NCBI GenBank assembly: GCA_963556495.2
Contig: OY747705.1
Span: 24,904,501 to 24,968,500 of the forward strand
Length of the DNA stretch: 64,000 nt
Source: Valencia hispanica
Lineage: Eukaryota > Chordata > Actinopteri > Cyprinodontiformes > Valenciidae
Reading direction: 5' to 3'
The notes under the pieces were generated by a model, which was given only the letters and a program-made list of their open reading frames with translations, made no database searches and had not been told where the DNA came from. Below, piece after piece: positions 1-12,112 of this stretch (the first letter of the stretch is position 1; each line of letters opens with the position of its first letter). A program made the translations under genes and the position numbers.

Positions 1-1436
1 CATCATCTGTAAAAGGTTACTTTGGTTTAGGCCTATTAAGGACTGTCCTTTCCACTTCAGAGGCAACTGGTGTGTATCACTTCTCATCTACCCTGTCAAC
101 ACTTTTCCTTTACACTTTCAGTTTTGCTACTTCTGACTGATTGACTACATCCTTTTCCCTTGAGGGCAAGAAGTGCAAAGGATATTTTTCCCCATGTGGG
201 AATAGTGGATTCCAGTAAGTGCAACCAGATCAAAGAATGTTGCTGGCAATTGACAACATCTGGCTGCCTGGGGTGATTAGATAAATGTTCAACTTGACCT
301 TCCACCTTTAAAAAAATTAATAAAAATATTCTAACAGATCAAAACTCTGCACCAAAAGGATATCGGCTATATAAACAAACAAAAAAGTGAAATCAATACA
401 ATAAAACCACATGAAGCTATGCAAATTTGGTGGACGGCTAATTTATTTACAGAACTGAGATTGCTAGCTGCTAAAGAAGCAGCTAGACCATCTTACAAAT
501 GGTTTGTGTCCATCATTTTTGTCCTCACGAGCGCCAGAAGACGGCACAGAACTACTGCTGCCATAAACTCTATTTCTTCTTTACCATAAAGTTCTCTTGC
601 GTCAGTGCTTCTGTTTGTTTTTTTGTGTGCCTCTGCTCTGTCTACTCAAACCCCAATTGCTCATGGTAGATACACACACACAATAAGCAGGGCTCTGCTG
701 GAGGTTTCTTCCTGTTCAAAGGGGGTCATTCGTTTCCACTGTCGCCACAAGCTCATTTACGGAGAGGAATTCCCACAGGATCAATGATTTAATGCCATCA
801 GCTGGACTTCCTTAACTAGAAATCATTTAACCAGCTGGCTTTATAAAATTAATTTGATTGCATTGTATTAGAATCAACATCAAATAGGAATGTATGCTAG
901 CGAATCTGATTTGACTGATCGGATTATTTACCGTGTACGTAAACTCAGTGAAATGAGATTTTCTGTAAATTAAACTATAAAAATTAACTCAATTGCAAAA
1001 TGTTAGACACTTAAATATTACCAAAAACTAACGCACATAAGATAAATTAGATATGGATAATGCATTTCCTGTTCTTTTGCGCCCGCTTGTTGAATACTGG
1101 CAGATTTTTGCAGCAATTGAAACGGTTTGAAAATGAGAACTTTGGGGAGTTTAATGCTGCCTGAAGCATCAGTATAAAAAAAGATGTCTATATTGAAGCC
1201 AGGACTGCCTAACAGAATGACCAACACAAAGATATACCCCACACCTTTAGATTTACACAACCATAAATAACAAAATATATGGACTTATCAACTATTGACA
1301 AGAGTAATTATCCTTGATTACTGATCATAAAAAAAAAAAAAGACTTTAGCAATTTGCAAAACCTTTTCTCTATTTGTGAAACACCCCCCAAAATTAAAAA
1401 AGTAAGTAAATACATTTTTAAAAACTTGTAACTTTA
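1..1436. other. No gene recognised
   Basis: AT-rich non-coding sequence with short A runs. No exon with both splice sites and a conserved frame was seen. Confidence 0.6.
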
Positions 1437-1755
1437 GTTCAAGAAGGTCCTTGGTTCAAATCCTGGCATGGGGTCTTTCTGCATGGAGTTTGTATGTTCG
1501 TGGGTTTTCTCTGGATTTTCCAGCTTCCGCCCCACAGAAACACATAACTGTTAGGTTAATTGGTTACTATAATTGCCCTTAGGTACGAATGTGTGTGCAT
1601 GGTTGTTTGTCCTTTGTGTTTCTGTGTTGCCCTGCGATGGACTAGCGTCTTGTCCAGGGTGTTCCCCGCCTCTCGCTCGATGACAACTAAAGAAAGCATC
1701 AGCTCCCCCATGACCCTGCAAGGACAAGTGGGTACAGACATTGGATGGATGGAAA
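1437..1755 (+). repeat. Common teleost interspersed repeat with GGAT tail
   Basis: Text such as catggagtttgtatgttcgt, gttaggttaattggttact and tgttgccctgcgatggact, ending in ggatggatgg, is a repeat found in great numbers in fish genomes (probably LINE-derived). A related piece in opposite orientation is at about 23655-23790. Confidence 0.7.
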
Positions 1756-4548
1756 TGCATCTTGTCTCATGAACCCAATATTGTTTATCATTTCATTTTG
1801 TGAGCTGGATGCATCGCTACACTTCTAATCATTTTTAGTCATGATTTCTGAATAGCGCATTAAGAGCAAAATTTACTAAACAGTGAATAGTTTGCAGAGT
1901 ATTGGGCTTTTTCCTCCACACGCCCAGCTAAAATCTTTGGTGTACAGAGTTTGTTACACTACACAATGTTAACAATGTTTGTTTTCTTCTTCTCTTCAGT
2001 GACCAAAACAAGAAAACAAGGTGCCCCACAGGGCCCTCACAGGGGACAACAGATGGATGCCCATAATGTTAATGAAATACTGCAGTAATATTGTGACACA
2101 TGCCATCTGCTGTGACAAAAAAAATGACAGCTGCATGCTGCGTTAGTGAAAATGCATCTGAAGGAAAAAAAGAAAAAGATATAATTATGTATGCAAATGC
2201 TTTCGTTAGAGTTCCAGAGGTAAACCTAAAAATGGTCGATTTGGGGAGGAGGGGGACCCGCTAAAGTTACTGATGAGCTGTTTGTCAGGGACATGTTTAC
2301 GTGAGCTAGCAGCTGTTTGCATGTTTTAAATTGTAGGTATGGTTACCGGATGCGAAAGGAACAAACATTCAGTGCTGTGAATCATACACAAGGATATGAG
2401 ATTCTCCCCACATGCACATAAAACTCCCTCGGATGGAAAATTTGCATGGCTCACACGCACACACGAAAAGGCACACGTCTGGCACCTAAATGTAGGACGA
2501 TCTCTAATTTGATTCTACCCTGCTCCTTTGAGACGTAATTAAAGCATTAAAAAGCTTTGTGGGCTGCTGAGGCAATTGAGACAGTCTTTGGCGAATAAAT
2601 GGGATTCATCGTTTCAGGAAATTGCTGCCCCACCCCCACCAAACTCTAAGCCCCCCCCCCAAACACAGAGCCTTCCTGGCCTCATCATCTGGTTCAATCC
2701 ATGTGAAATCTTCTGTGAACCATTATGTCTGTTTTAAATAAGAATCGGACTAAGGCTGTTTTTGCTCTTGGATCAGTCGGAAAAAAACGACAGGAAAGGA
2801 TGGCGATTACGGGGGGGGGGGTGGCTTAGCTTTACACACACACATAACAGATCACACTACAATGATGAGACACGTGAACAATAAATGAATACAGCAGAGC
2901 ATTTAGATACACAAGCTGAGCATATACACGAAAAGCACGGACAGCCACACGGAATAACAGCAGGATCCATTGGAAAACATCTTCCTCAGTATAAATCCTG
3001 CCTGAGGGGTAGCTGCAGTGTGGGGATTGTATTTCCTGGAGCACTGCCTGACTGTTTACATCTCAGTCGGCGTGTGTTTGTGTGTAGCACCCGCGTGAAT
3101 GTGTGCGTGTCCGCAGGGAGAGAAGCAGCCTTGGCATTGTAATCGCCCGCTAATGACTGGATGTTATCTCACTCCCACTCTTAAATGAATGCAGAATATC
3201 CGTAATGGCAAAGAGTTCCTCTGTTTTTCACTGCCAGGTTGTCTTGGTGTTCCATAGCAACAGTCTGGAGGATGCCATGTAAGCTTTCCGCCTCTGCTGT
3301 CGGTCACAGTTTCAATAGAAAGGATAGTAACCAAGTAACCTTTTTTTCCCCAGATAGATTTTGTATTAGTGGTTTAGATAAAAAAAAAAGGATACAAACT
3401 TATTTGCACACTTGAAATCTAAATTTTTTGCTGATACAATGAAGACCATCACAATAATGCTTTACTTATACCATGAAGATTAGAAATACCATGAAGACAC
3501 AGGCAGACGCTAATTTCAGACTTCATTCCCCAAAGTCAGAAAAACAACTTGAAAAGTTGGGAGTTCCCCAGGCAACACAGGTTCACTAAACCAGTATCTC
3601 ACATAGCTTTGTAGAATATTTAATAATAAAATTAGCTTTCTAATGTGTAAAAATGCATAAAATGGAGGGAAGTGTTATCTTGTATTAGCTGAGTGGAACC
3701 ATGGGAGTTGGGGACCTCAGCCACCCTTCGAATAACTAAAATCTTTCACATTCTTGAAACCCCAACTAAAAACTCTTATAACTGCCTATTTTAATCGTTT
3801 GAACAGCAAATATACCCTGATATGCATTGATGGGCACAGTGGAAACCATAGCACTACCGCAAAAGCTAACATCTATGGTCTTCCTCATTTCTGCTCTTGG
3901 CGATGTAACAGTCAGCAGTAAGGAAAACGAATGGTGCTCCTGGATTGACTGCTTTGCAAACGTCAGCCTACAGCTTGCCAAGTAACATTGCGCCTAGGTA
4001 TTCCAGCTTCCCAAGCTCCAGTTTCTTTCTAAATGTTGTAGATATTCTCCACAGAAAAAAAAAATCCACAAAATGGTGAATTTTCCACACATTATTTGGA
4101 TTTAAGCTCCACAGAAAACTCTGCGAATACTGAACCGCGATAAAGACAGACAGCACCAGGGGAATTAGCAAGACCCACTGATGTTAAGAGTTTTGACAAG
4201 AATAGAAGCTGTTCTACTTGGTTTAATTCAAGATGAAAACATAATTCTACTCAAACAGCAACAGCTAGTTACAAAAAATAAATACTTTTTACTTTCTAAA
4301 TATAGCAGAGTAAGTATAACAGAGAGTGTTTTGTGCTTTTTCCTGGTTGTACTGGAACTGATGGATGGATACTTGGGTTCAGTAGATGGATGTAAATACA
4401 CTTTTTTTATATACTGGAAAACAAATATATTTGGAGACATTTCTAGATTCTGTCCAAATATAAAGTTAAATATAGTTTTCATTAAATAAACATACTAACA
4501 GTAAAAGATACATTTTTGTGTTTGAACAGGGAATAAAAGAGGTTGCAA
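1756..4548. other. No gene recognised
   Basis: No repeat or coding family recognised. The part 2500-2640 (with acgtaattaaagcattaaaa and gaggcaattgagacagtctt) is free of repeats and could be a conserved non-coding element; only an alignment would tell. Confidence 0.5.
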
Positions 4549-5214
4549 GTCTCTTTCACAGTAGCCGTTTTCATCCAGAAGTTCTGGAATATTTGCAGAC
4601 AATTCCATCCGGTCTTTAACCGGAGTTGTTTTCAAACACGCCACTTTTGTCTGGAACATTGCCTTTCGGCTGCTTTCACACAGCAAGAAATGTACCGGAG
4701 GATCCTGATGAATGTCTGTGGGGTGGGGGGTGCGGGGGAGTGGGGGGTTGTATGTGGACATTACGTAAACTTAGTGCGGCGGGCGTACAAGTCATTTCCC
4801 CAAATAAATACATTATTGCAAAGATGGTAGACAAAACAGCAGATCTACTTGCAGTGCTCGTCTTTGTGATGTGTGCAATTTTGCGCACATGGAAACGCTT
4901 AAGAGAAATCGATGAAGAAGCTGAGAGGAAAATAGTGACATTTATACGTCATCAATATGTGCGCTCACAGCGTTCCCTCCCCCTCTCCCCTTTTCCCCAC
5001 CGCCCCACACTCCTCCAGCTTTCGCGGAACATTACCTGACTGTCTGAATGCAAACACCATACCGCGAAAAGTCCGCTCTTGTTACTAGGTCTTCAGCCGT
5101 AAAATTACCGGTAAAGGGTATCCAGATAAAGTCCAGAAGATTGCTTTCAGACTCAAAAGCAAAACAGACGAAGTCAGGAAAATTACCGTTTTTCATGGCC
5201 TTTTGAAAGGGGCT
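4549..5214 (+). mobile_element. Non-autonomous DNA element, copy 1 (inverted partner at 11.5 kb)
   Basis: About 666 bp from tctttcacagtagccgtttt to catggccttttgaaaggggc. The ends are an imperfect inverted pair. The same sequence occurs in opposite orientation at 11541-12112. The plus strand holds an open stretch MVDKTADLLAVLVFVMCAIL followed by RTWKRLREIDEEAERK, which may be the start of a transposon protein, but it has no recognised catalytic motif. Confidence 0.7.
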
Positions 5215-8200
5215 AGATGGACAGAAGAGTAAAAAAATAAAAAAATGGTGTAAACATCTCCTTAAAATACCCACAAAGCACTCCTTAGCCAATGAGAGTA
5301 AAGTCATGTTTTTTTAATAGCTGAAATTGGTTGCCTGTTTCAGAGACATGTTCAATGCCTTACAAATAAAGTACATAATCAAAGCAACAAGTAAATGATG
5401 TGTCCTCTGATAGTGAATACAAATGTTACCGTATGACACGAGGTATGTATATTTAATCATGAATCTCATGTAATGTGCTTAAAACATTTGGGTAAACCTT
5501 TCAGAAAAAGGTCTACTGTTACAAGATTTACCAGGCCAGACGTTTGAAAGCTTAAGTCTTTTGTTAATACAGCAGAGCCAAACAAGATTGCATCTTCCAT
5601 CCAAGAATAGTTCCTACCAAACAATTCCATCTAAATATCCTGGATTAGTGTTTGGACTAAAGCATATGAGCCCAGTGATCTGAGAGAGGGACAGTGCTAA
5701 CTGGCCCGTATCCAAGCTCATCAGGGCCAACTCTGCCTGAACCAACAGGGAGCCCCGCCATGCTAGCTGCTCGGAGTTTGTATGAGAGGCTGAGGAATAG
5801 GATTGTGTCTTCAGCAGCTCTGGACAGGGGCTTTAGAGCACGGAGAGAGAGCCTAATCCTGTTTCGGCCAGGAATTTGATTTTGATTATTATCTCTCGCA
5901 AACCAAGCGGAGGCTTACCCCCATTTCTGCAGCATTATCCCAACAACACGCACGCACACACACACACCGAAAACTCCCTCCCTCTTGCCGTCCAGCAGAT
6001 TTGACCTCGTTAAGACGCTTTAAAGGGGATTATTCTACTTTTATCACTTCAAGTGAAGTGCCCTTGCAAACACAGGATTGGCATGGCTCGCCTTCCCTCC
6101 CCTCCCGGCAGAACTGTCCTGACCCACGCACAAGGCCAGCCAAGCGCTCAGCACAAACACACACAAAGATGGTATTTAAAAAGGTACGTCCTGCAAACAC
6201 AGATGCACTTATGCACAAAAAAAATGTCATAAAAAACACACAAGGTGAGGGAGGTGTGCTCCAAAACACACATACACACCACAGGAACGGAGTGCAGAGA
6301 TTTTGAAGCCAAGGGAAATAGGCAATTTGTCAGGAGTGGGGAAAGTGGTGAGGCTGACAGTACTGTGGTTTTGGGGACCATAGCTGAGATTAAAGGCAAG
6401 CTCACAGAGGGAGGGCTTCAAGATTACTCCCACAACGCTTGTGCAGATGATTGATGCCCATTTGTAAAAACCAAGGTTATTACTGAGAACAGCCAGCAAA
6501 AGAGCAAAGACATGCAGGAAAAGATTACCGTAGTCCAAAAGTTAGCAACAAGCACGAGAACAAAAGCTGTGCCTGCATTTGCTTGACAGCAGGGAGCTGT
6601 TGTTTCGTCTTCTGATGCGTCAGCACTACTGTTCTTGCTCTTACAATTAGCAAAACTTCAAATTTTAGGCTGTAGTTTTAAGCACAACTGACCTAATGCT
6701 TTTGAGATAGTGGTGGAAATTGTTCACTCTTCAAACAATGTTATGACAATCTGGAAGTTTGAAGAATTTAAACAAAAGTTTAGGACACTAAATTATGTTT
6801 AAACTGCGTATTTACCCTTAAATAGCATAATTAAACAACATTAAATCCTGATGGTAGGTGGTATTTTAGTTGGGTTAGTATAATATTCCTTTTTATGTGA
6901 CCTCATTACTTTACAGGCACCAAACGAATGAGCTACCTCTCACCTTGTCCAGGATCTCGCGGTCTGGCAGGTCTTTTTGGCTTTGGTCAGGCGCAGCCAA
7001 TCAAGCCACCTCCCGTTGAGCTGCTTTGTTACAACCCATCACACCGCTCTCCACAGGAGAGGGGTTAACCCATCCTCCCAGCAGCCTCTTTTCTTCCTAC
7101 CTCCCACATTTTCCTTCCAGGAATCTTTTCCTGAATACTGATTCAGTTCCTCTGCGCTCCCTCCCACACAAAACCCACAATCCGGCGGGCTCCGAATTGC
7201 ACAACAGAGAAGCAAACACACATCAGCGCAAACAGTCTGCATTTTCCCCCCAAACAAGTTTAAACTAAGCATGGAAAGACTCATTAGATAATTTTGGTTT
7301 GAAAATGAAGACAGCTAAAGATTCCAGGATGTCAGAAACTAATATTTAAAATTAAGTGCAGTCTTTAACAGATTTAGATACTCTTCATAGATGCATAAGA
7401 AAGAAAAAAAAATTGCAAATCCTCAAAGGAAAATGAAAAAAAACAATCAATGGAAATTTTGTTTTCTTTTATTTATATTTATGCTTTCTCTCGGAAAAAG
7501 AAAATTCTGCAGAACTCCGCAGGGAACTGACTCGAGATGGCAAATGTGCCGCAATCCTCATTAATTCTGGATTGTACATCGTGAATTTAAATGCACACAG
7601 TTCGTATTGTAAAAAGCAGTCTTCTCTTTCCAAAAAATAATTACTTTAACGCTTTTACTGCGTATTGGTACCAGTATCTAGATTTTAATAACATTTGTAA
7701 AATATTCTAGTTAGTTATTCTAGTTTTGTTTCCTACCTCTCTTCTTCATCTTCCTTCTTTCTTCTCCTTAATTTTCCGTCTCCGTGTCCATAACATCAGG
7801 AAATAAAACCCCCAGCAATTCATAATAAAGATTTTTCACACATATATCAAGTGGAGTACTATAGCAAAAGCTGTACTGCTCCGCTTGTGAAAGTAAATAT
7901 GTTGGGCTTCTACTTGGTACTCGGACACAAATTCTGAGCTCCACACTGCCAAACAGGACACGTTTATATATATATATATATATATAAATAAAAAAAATTC
8001 TAGTTAGGACTGAATCTAGCATTAAAAGGCTTCAGAGTAGCTATAAGTATCAAGAGCATTTAGGTTTGAGCACCGAGGTGATGACACAAATCAAGTGCAT
8101 GCACAAACCTTTAATGCTGCACATATTTAATCAATATAATGTCTGACAAACTGAAATTGACAGCCAAAATAGAAGAAAGTGAGAGCAAGAACAAACTGAT

Positions 8201-8449
8201 TATTAGTGCTTTTAAAGCAGGTAGCATGTCACGAAGTGAAAGTTCCAGTAGAAAAAATAAAAATAATAAAGCACCCTCTGATTATCTGAGAAAACTGTGT
8301 TTATCAGATCCTTTAATTTAACAGTATGCACAGAGCTCTGCTACAGCTTAAAATCCTCTTTGGTGGTTGCGCCCAACACAAGCCAATGTTTTGGTTTTGG
8401 TTTTCACAAAAAACAAGCAAATGTTAACAAATATTCAAACTGAGAAATT
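5215..8449. other. No gene recognised
   Basis: Repeat-poor. Segments 5640-5930 and 6930-7270 are GC-balanced and repeat-free, suitable candidates for conserved non-coding sequence. A (TA) tract is at about 7964-7985. Confidence 0.5.
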
Positions 8450-8999
8450 GTACATCTTCGTTTTTCGGCTGTCGCGAAGGATCGCTTCATGTCACACTGT
8501 GAGAGATCTAGAGAGGTGGCACACTGTACGGCCCAAGATTTCAGTGTGTCAAACTGATGATTCTAGTAGGACACGCCAACGTCATGAGCATGTCACCGAG
8601 AAACATGCGTAACTAAAAGCCGACAGATATCCAAGATGGCAACGATAAAATGTCATATACCGTCTTTGTTGCCGAAGCTCAATAAATTCAGCTTCTTTGT
8701 TGCTCCACATGTTCTTGCGTTTAGCCTCCATTGTTGCCAAGTTGATACTACTAATGTCGCATTGTACCCTCATCACTAGTTTCTCGCATAACTCGCTGGG
8801 TGCATTTTCATTGGTCCATTGCAGACTTTCTGATACTAATGGAAGACTGTCGGAGGCTGGATTTGATCGTGAAGGTGCTCAATAAGTTGTCGGAGGGCCC
8901 GTCACACCGGACGGCCACAGACCTGCAAATCACTGTCTTTCGTCACAACGAAAGATTTGTCCACGACGGCCAAAAAACGCACGGTGTGAACCGGGCTTA
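8450..8999 (-). mobile_element. Probable Harbinger-like element fragment
   Basis: The right end ggtgtgaaccgggctt has the GTGTGAA-GGGC form of many fish Harbinger-type ends. The minus strand holds a short start MEAKRKNMWSNKEAEFIELR, reminiscent of a trihelix/Myb-like domain (W-S-x-x-E). The segment 8890-8990 resembles 20040-20165. The left boundary is uncertain. Confidence 0.4.
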
Positions 9000-11540
9000 A
9001 GATCACTGAACACCAACTTGAAAGCAGAATCACCTTTTTTTTTTTTTGTGAATACGCATATCCATGTCATCCCCGTGTTTGACAAGAGAAGCGCTGCACC
9101 AGCCTCCACCCCTTGCTTCCAAACCAACCTAAAGCCTTCTGATGATCACGTGCTGTGGCCCTTCACAAAAATCAACATCACCTGTGACCTGTGGCCTCGA
9201 CTGGGCCACTCTTGAAGCATGGTCCCCCGCAGGTTGGTTGTGTAGAGGGGTTGAGTGTCGGGGGGGGGGGGGGGGGGGCTGCGTTTGTCATGCTAATCAG
9301 CTGGCCTAACCTCAACAACCCAGACATCTGCTGGCCCACGTGTGTCAAGCCCCACATTCAATTTGTTCCCCCAGATACAAAGAGTAGATAAGACCCTTGA
9401 GGCTTGTGAGAATGTGTGTGTGTGTGTAAAAAAGAAAAAAAAGAATGCTTTTATTTCTAAGCATGTACGAGAACAATAATTACATGCAGAAAGGAGAGCC
9501 ACAGTTAATATTTGGGTGCTCCTGCGTTTTTCTCATTATTCCGTGTATGGCTGTGCACGCAAATGTCCAGCTCTCCTAATAACCCAGACACAAAGCATTG
9601 CTCATTATTCACGCATACACACACACAAAAGTGTGTGTGTATGCGTGTGTGCCGCAGAATGATGGGAAAGGGGCGGGGGAGTTTGTTTAATGGACGAGAC
9701 AGGGGACCATGGAGATTAAGCTCCCCCCAGCTGGAGGCTTTAGAGGAAAGGCTGGGGGCTGTTCTGTTAATTCAAGTGGGCTTAATAATGCCTGTGCACC
9801 CTCTGCCCCTGTCCCTCCCACTACTACATAAGATCTGGGAGGAAACGCGTGATAAAAGGAGACAAGGAGGAGGGGGTGGCTGTGTGTGTGCATACAACCT
9901 GTAGCCATCTCTGCAGTTGAGCATGAGCTCAGGGGACTTGAGAGATTTCCCCTTCGTATTACTCGGGCTGCTCTCCCGCTTTGGCTCCAAGCTTTTATGT
10001 TGTTCCACTTTCACACCACAGCCAGCTTTGTTGAAGCAGCATTAGGATTAATCAACACTAAAACAATATGCCAAACACGGTCAACTGGGTCAGGCGATGT
10101 GCCACGATCAAATGATGCCACTCCCCTTAAACCAATGAACTGTGGCCACGGTAAGAGATTAAAATGTGCACGTAAGGGGAAAACGGGTCCGGGCAAAGGC
10201 TGCTTCGCCTTTCTGAAATCACTTTTTATAAAGGGAATACATCCTGGTGATGATTCTATACCTAACCAGCTCCCAAGTAAGAAAGTGAGCAGAATCCAGA
10301 GTGGAAAGTGTATGAAAATCACAGGAGATCTTCCACAGAATGCATGGTAAGTAAATATGCTCCAGCTCCTTTCGCCTTTCTTTCCTACCTACAATGCAAA
10401 TACCCCAAGTTGAGTTAAATGTTGAGTCAAGTGGTTTAGAAATTTGAAAGAACACCAACAGAACAGCTGGACGTTCTAAAAGCTCTTCCGGTGTTTCCCC
10501 CTACGATTATGTTGTCGCCACGCCCTCCACAAAAAGCATGTCCTGCGCCTAAGTCGAGGCTCAAGTTTGTTTTATTTTCCAAATATAGTCAGCTCTATAC
10601 CTTGCCCATTCAGCTAAAAAGTATGATATTGTGCAACGTATTTACACAAAAGCATGTAATTTCTCTCTGCATGTATGGTCATGAATAAAAGAATAAAAAA
10701 ATGTAACAAAAAAAAACGGTTCCAGCGAAGTTTCACCCCAACATTAGTGGACTAAGCATGGGTCGATTGCCCATCTCAAGGTATGGCGCAATTTTTCAAA
10801 TTTACAGCTTAAAGACCACAAAAACTTTGAGTCACACTATACTTATGGGCTGACACGATGTCAGAAAGTTCACAAGTAAATCTATCTCGGCAATAAGTAT
10901 AAAACTTTACCAGTGTCGGAAGGATTTCATCCAGCTAATTCAAAATTATTAATTGAATGCTGTGCTACAGTGGCACTATGGTCCAGTTTTTGCTCTTTGT
11001 TAGACCACTTAGTGGAAATGTCTCATTTATGGCACGGATTGGCACGGATGGTGCGACGTATTTAGGAGAGTCCACCGCCAGATGGACTCTCAGTGGGCAG
11101 GTGGGGTTAAACCCAAACACCCAACGTAGCGTCATACTAGTCCGATGACAAACGTGATGCACCAGTACGTCTCGTCCTTGTCGCAAGCAGTGACATTTTT
11201 CTGTCCCCAAGTCAATTAACGGTGTTGTGCGATCCCAGTAGCTCTGCTCTAACCGTACGGTTCTGTGAATCAACACCTGAAGGGGGCCCAGGAATGTTGT
11301 GGGATGGGCCTGTTGTATGGGCCGCTTTTACAAAAGAACAACAAAATAGTGTACCTAACCCTAGCCCCACTGACCGAGACCGTACCGCTCAGGGGAAACA
11401 AAGGGAAAGCTAGGAGAGGAAACCGGACATGGCGATTATGAACGTCACGATTCTTAGGTCTGTTCATGTTGGTGTCAAAGTGCCAAAGCTCTAACCCTGG
11501 AGGAAACACTGCCGTCTGATATAAAGTCATCAGTTCACAT
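9000..11540. other. No gene recognised
   Basis: This contains the G run at 9260, short TG/CA tracts at 9415 and 9617, and a repeat-free GC-balanced segment at 9660-9870. The 154-codon plus frame at 9886-10350 has no recognisable domain. A 9-bp perfect hairpin (gagagtcca and tggactctc) lies at 11066-11091. Confidence 0.5.
9260..9278 (+). repeat. 19-base G run
   Basis: A homopolymer of 19 G. Other G or C runs of 9-12 bases occur near 2811, 31646, 32010 and 46748. Confidence 0.9.
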
Positions 11541-12112
11541 AAGCCCCTTTCAAACAGGCCATGAAAAACTGTAATTTTCCGGACTTTGTCTGTTTTGCTT
11601 TTGAGTCTGAAAGCAATCTTCCGGATACCCATTACCGGTAATTTTATGGATGAAGACGTAGTAACAAGAGCGGACTTTTTGCGGTATGGTGTTTGCATTG
11701 AGACAGTCAGGTAATGTTCCGCGAAAGCTGGAGGGGTGTGAGGCGGTGGGGAAAAGGGTAGGGGTACAGGGAACGCTGTGAGCGCACAGATTGAGGACGT
11801 ATAAATGTCACTATTTTCCTTTCAGCTTCTTCATCGATGTCTCTTAAGCCTTTCCATGTGTGCAATAATGCATTTTGTTTGGGGAAATGACACGTACGTT
11901 CGCCGCACTAAGTTTACGTAATATCCACATACAACCCCCCACTCCCCCCCACCCCACAGACATTCATCAGGATCCTCCGGTACATTTCTTGCTGTGTGAA
12001 AGCAGCCGAAAGGCAATGTTCCGGAGAAAAGTGGCGTGTTTGAAAACAACTCCGGTTAAAGACTGAATGGAGTCGTCCACAAATATTCCAGAACTTCTGT
12101 CTAAAAACGGCT
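11541..12112 (-). mobile_element. Non-autonomous DNA element, copy 2 (inverted relative to 4.5 kb)
   Basis: This copy starts aagcccctttcaaacaggcc on the plus strand and corresponds to the reverse complement of 4549-5214. Shared landmarks include gacattcatcaggatcctcc (complement of the first copy) and cgcgaaagctggagg. It is shorter at its far end and has lost the open frame seen in copy 1. Confidence 0.7.

Noticed and set aside
9886..10350. 154-codon open frame on the plus strand
   Set aside because: No domain, no plausible splice context, ordinary composition; long enough to arise by chance in 64 kb.
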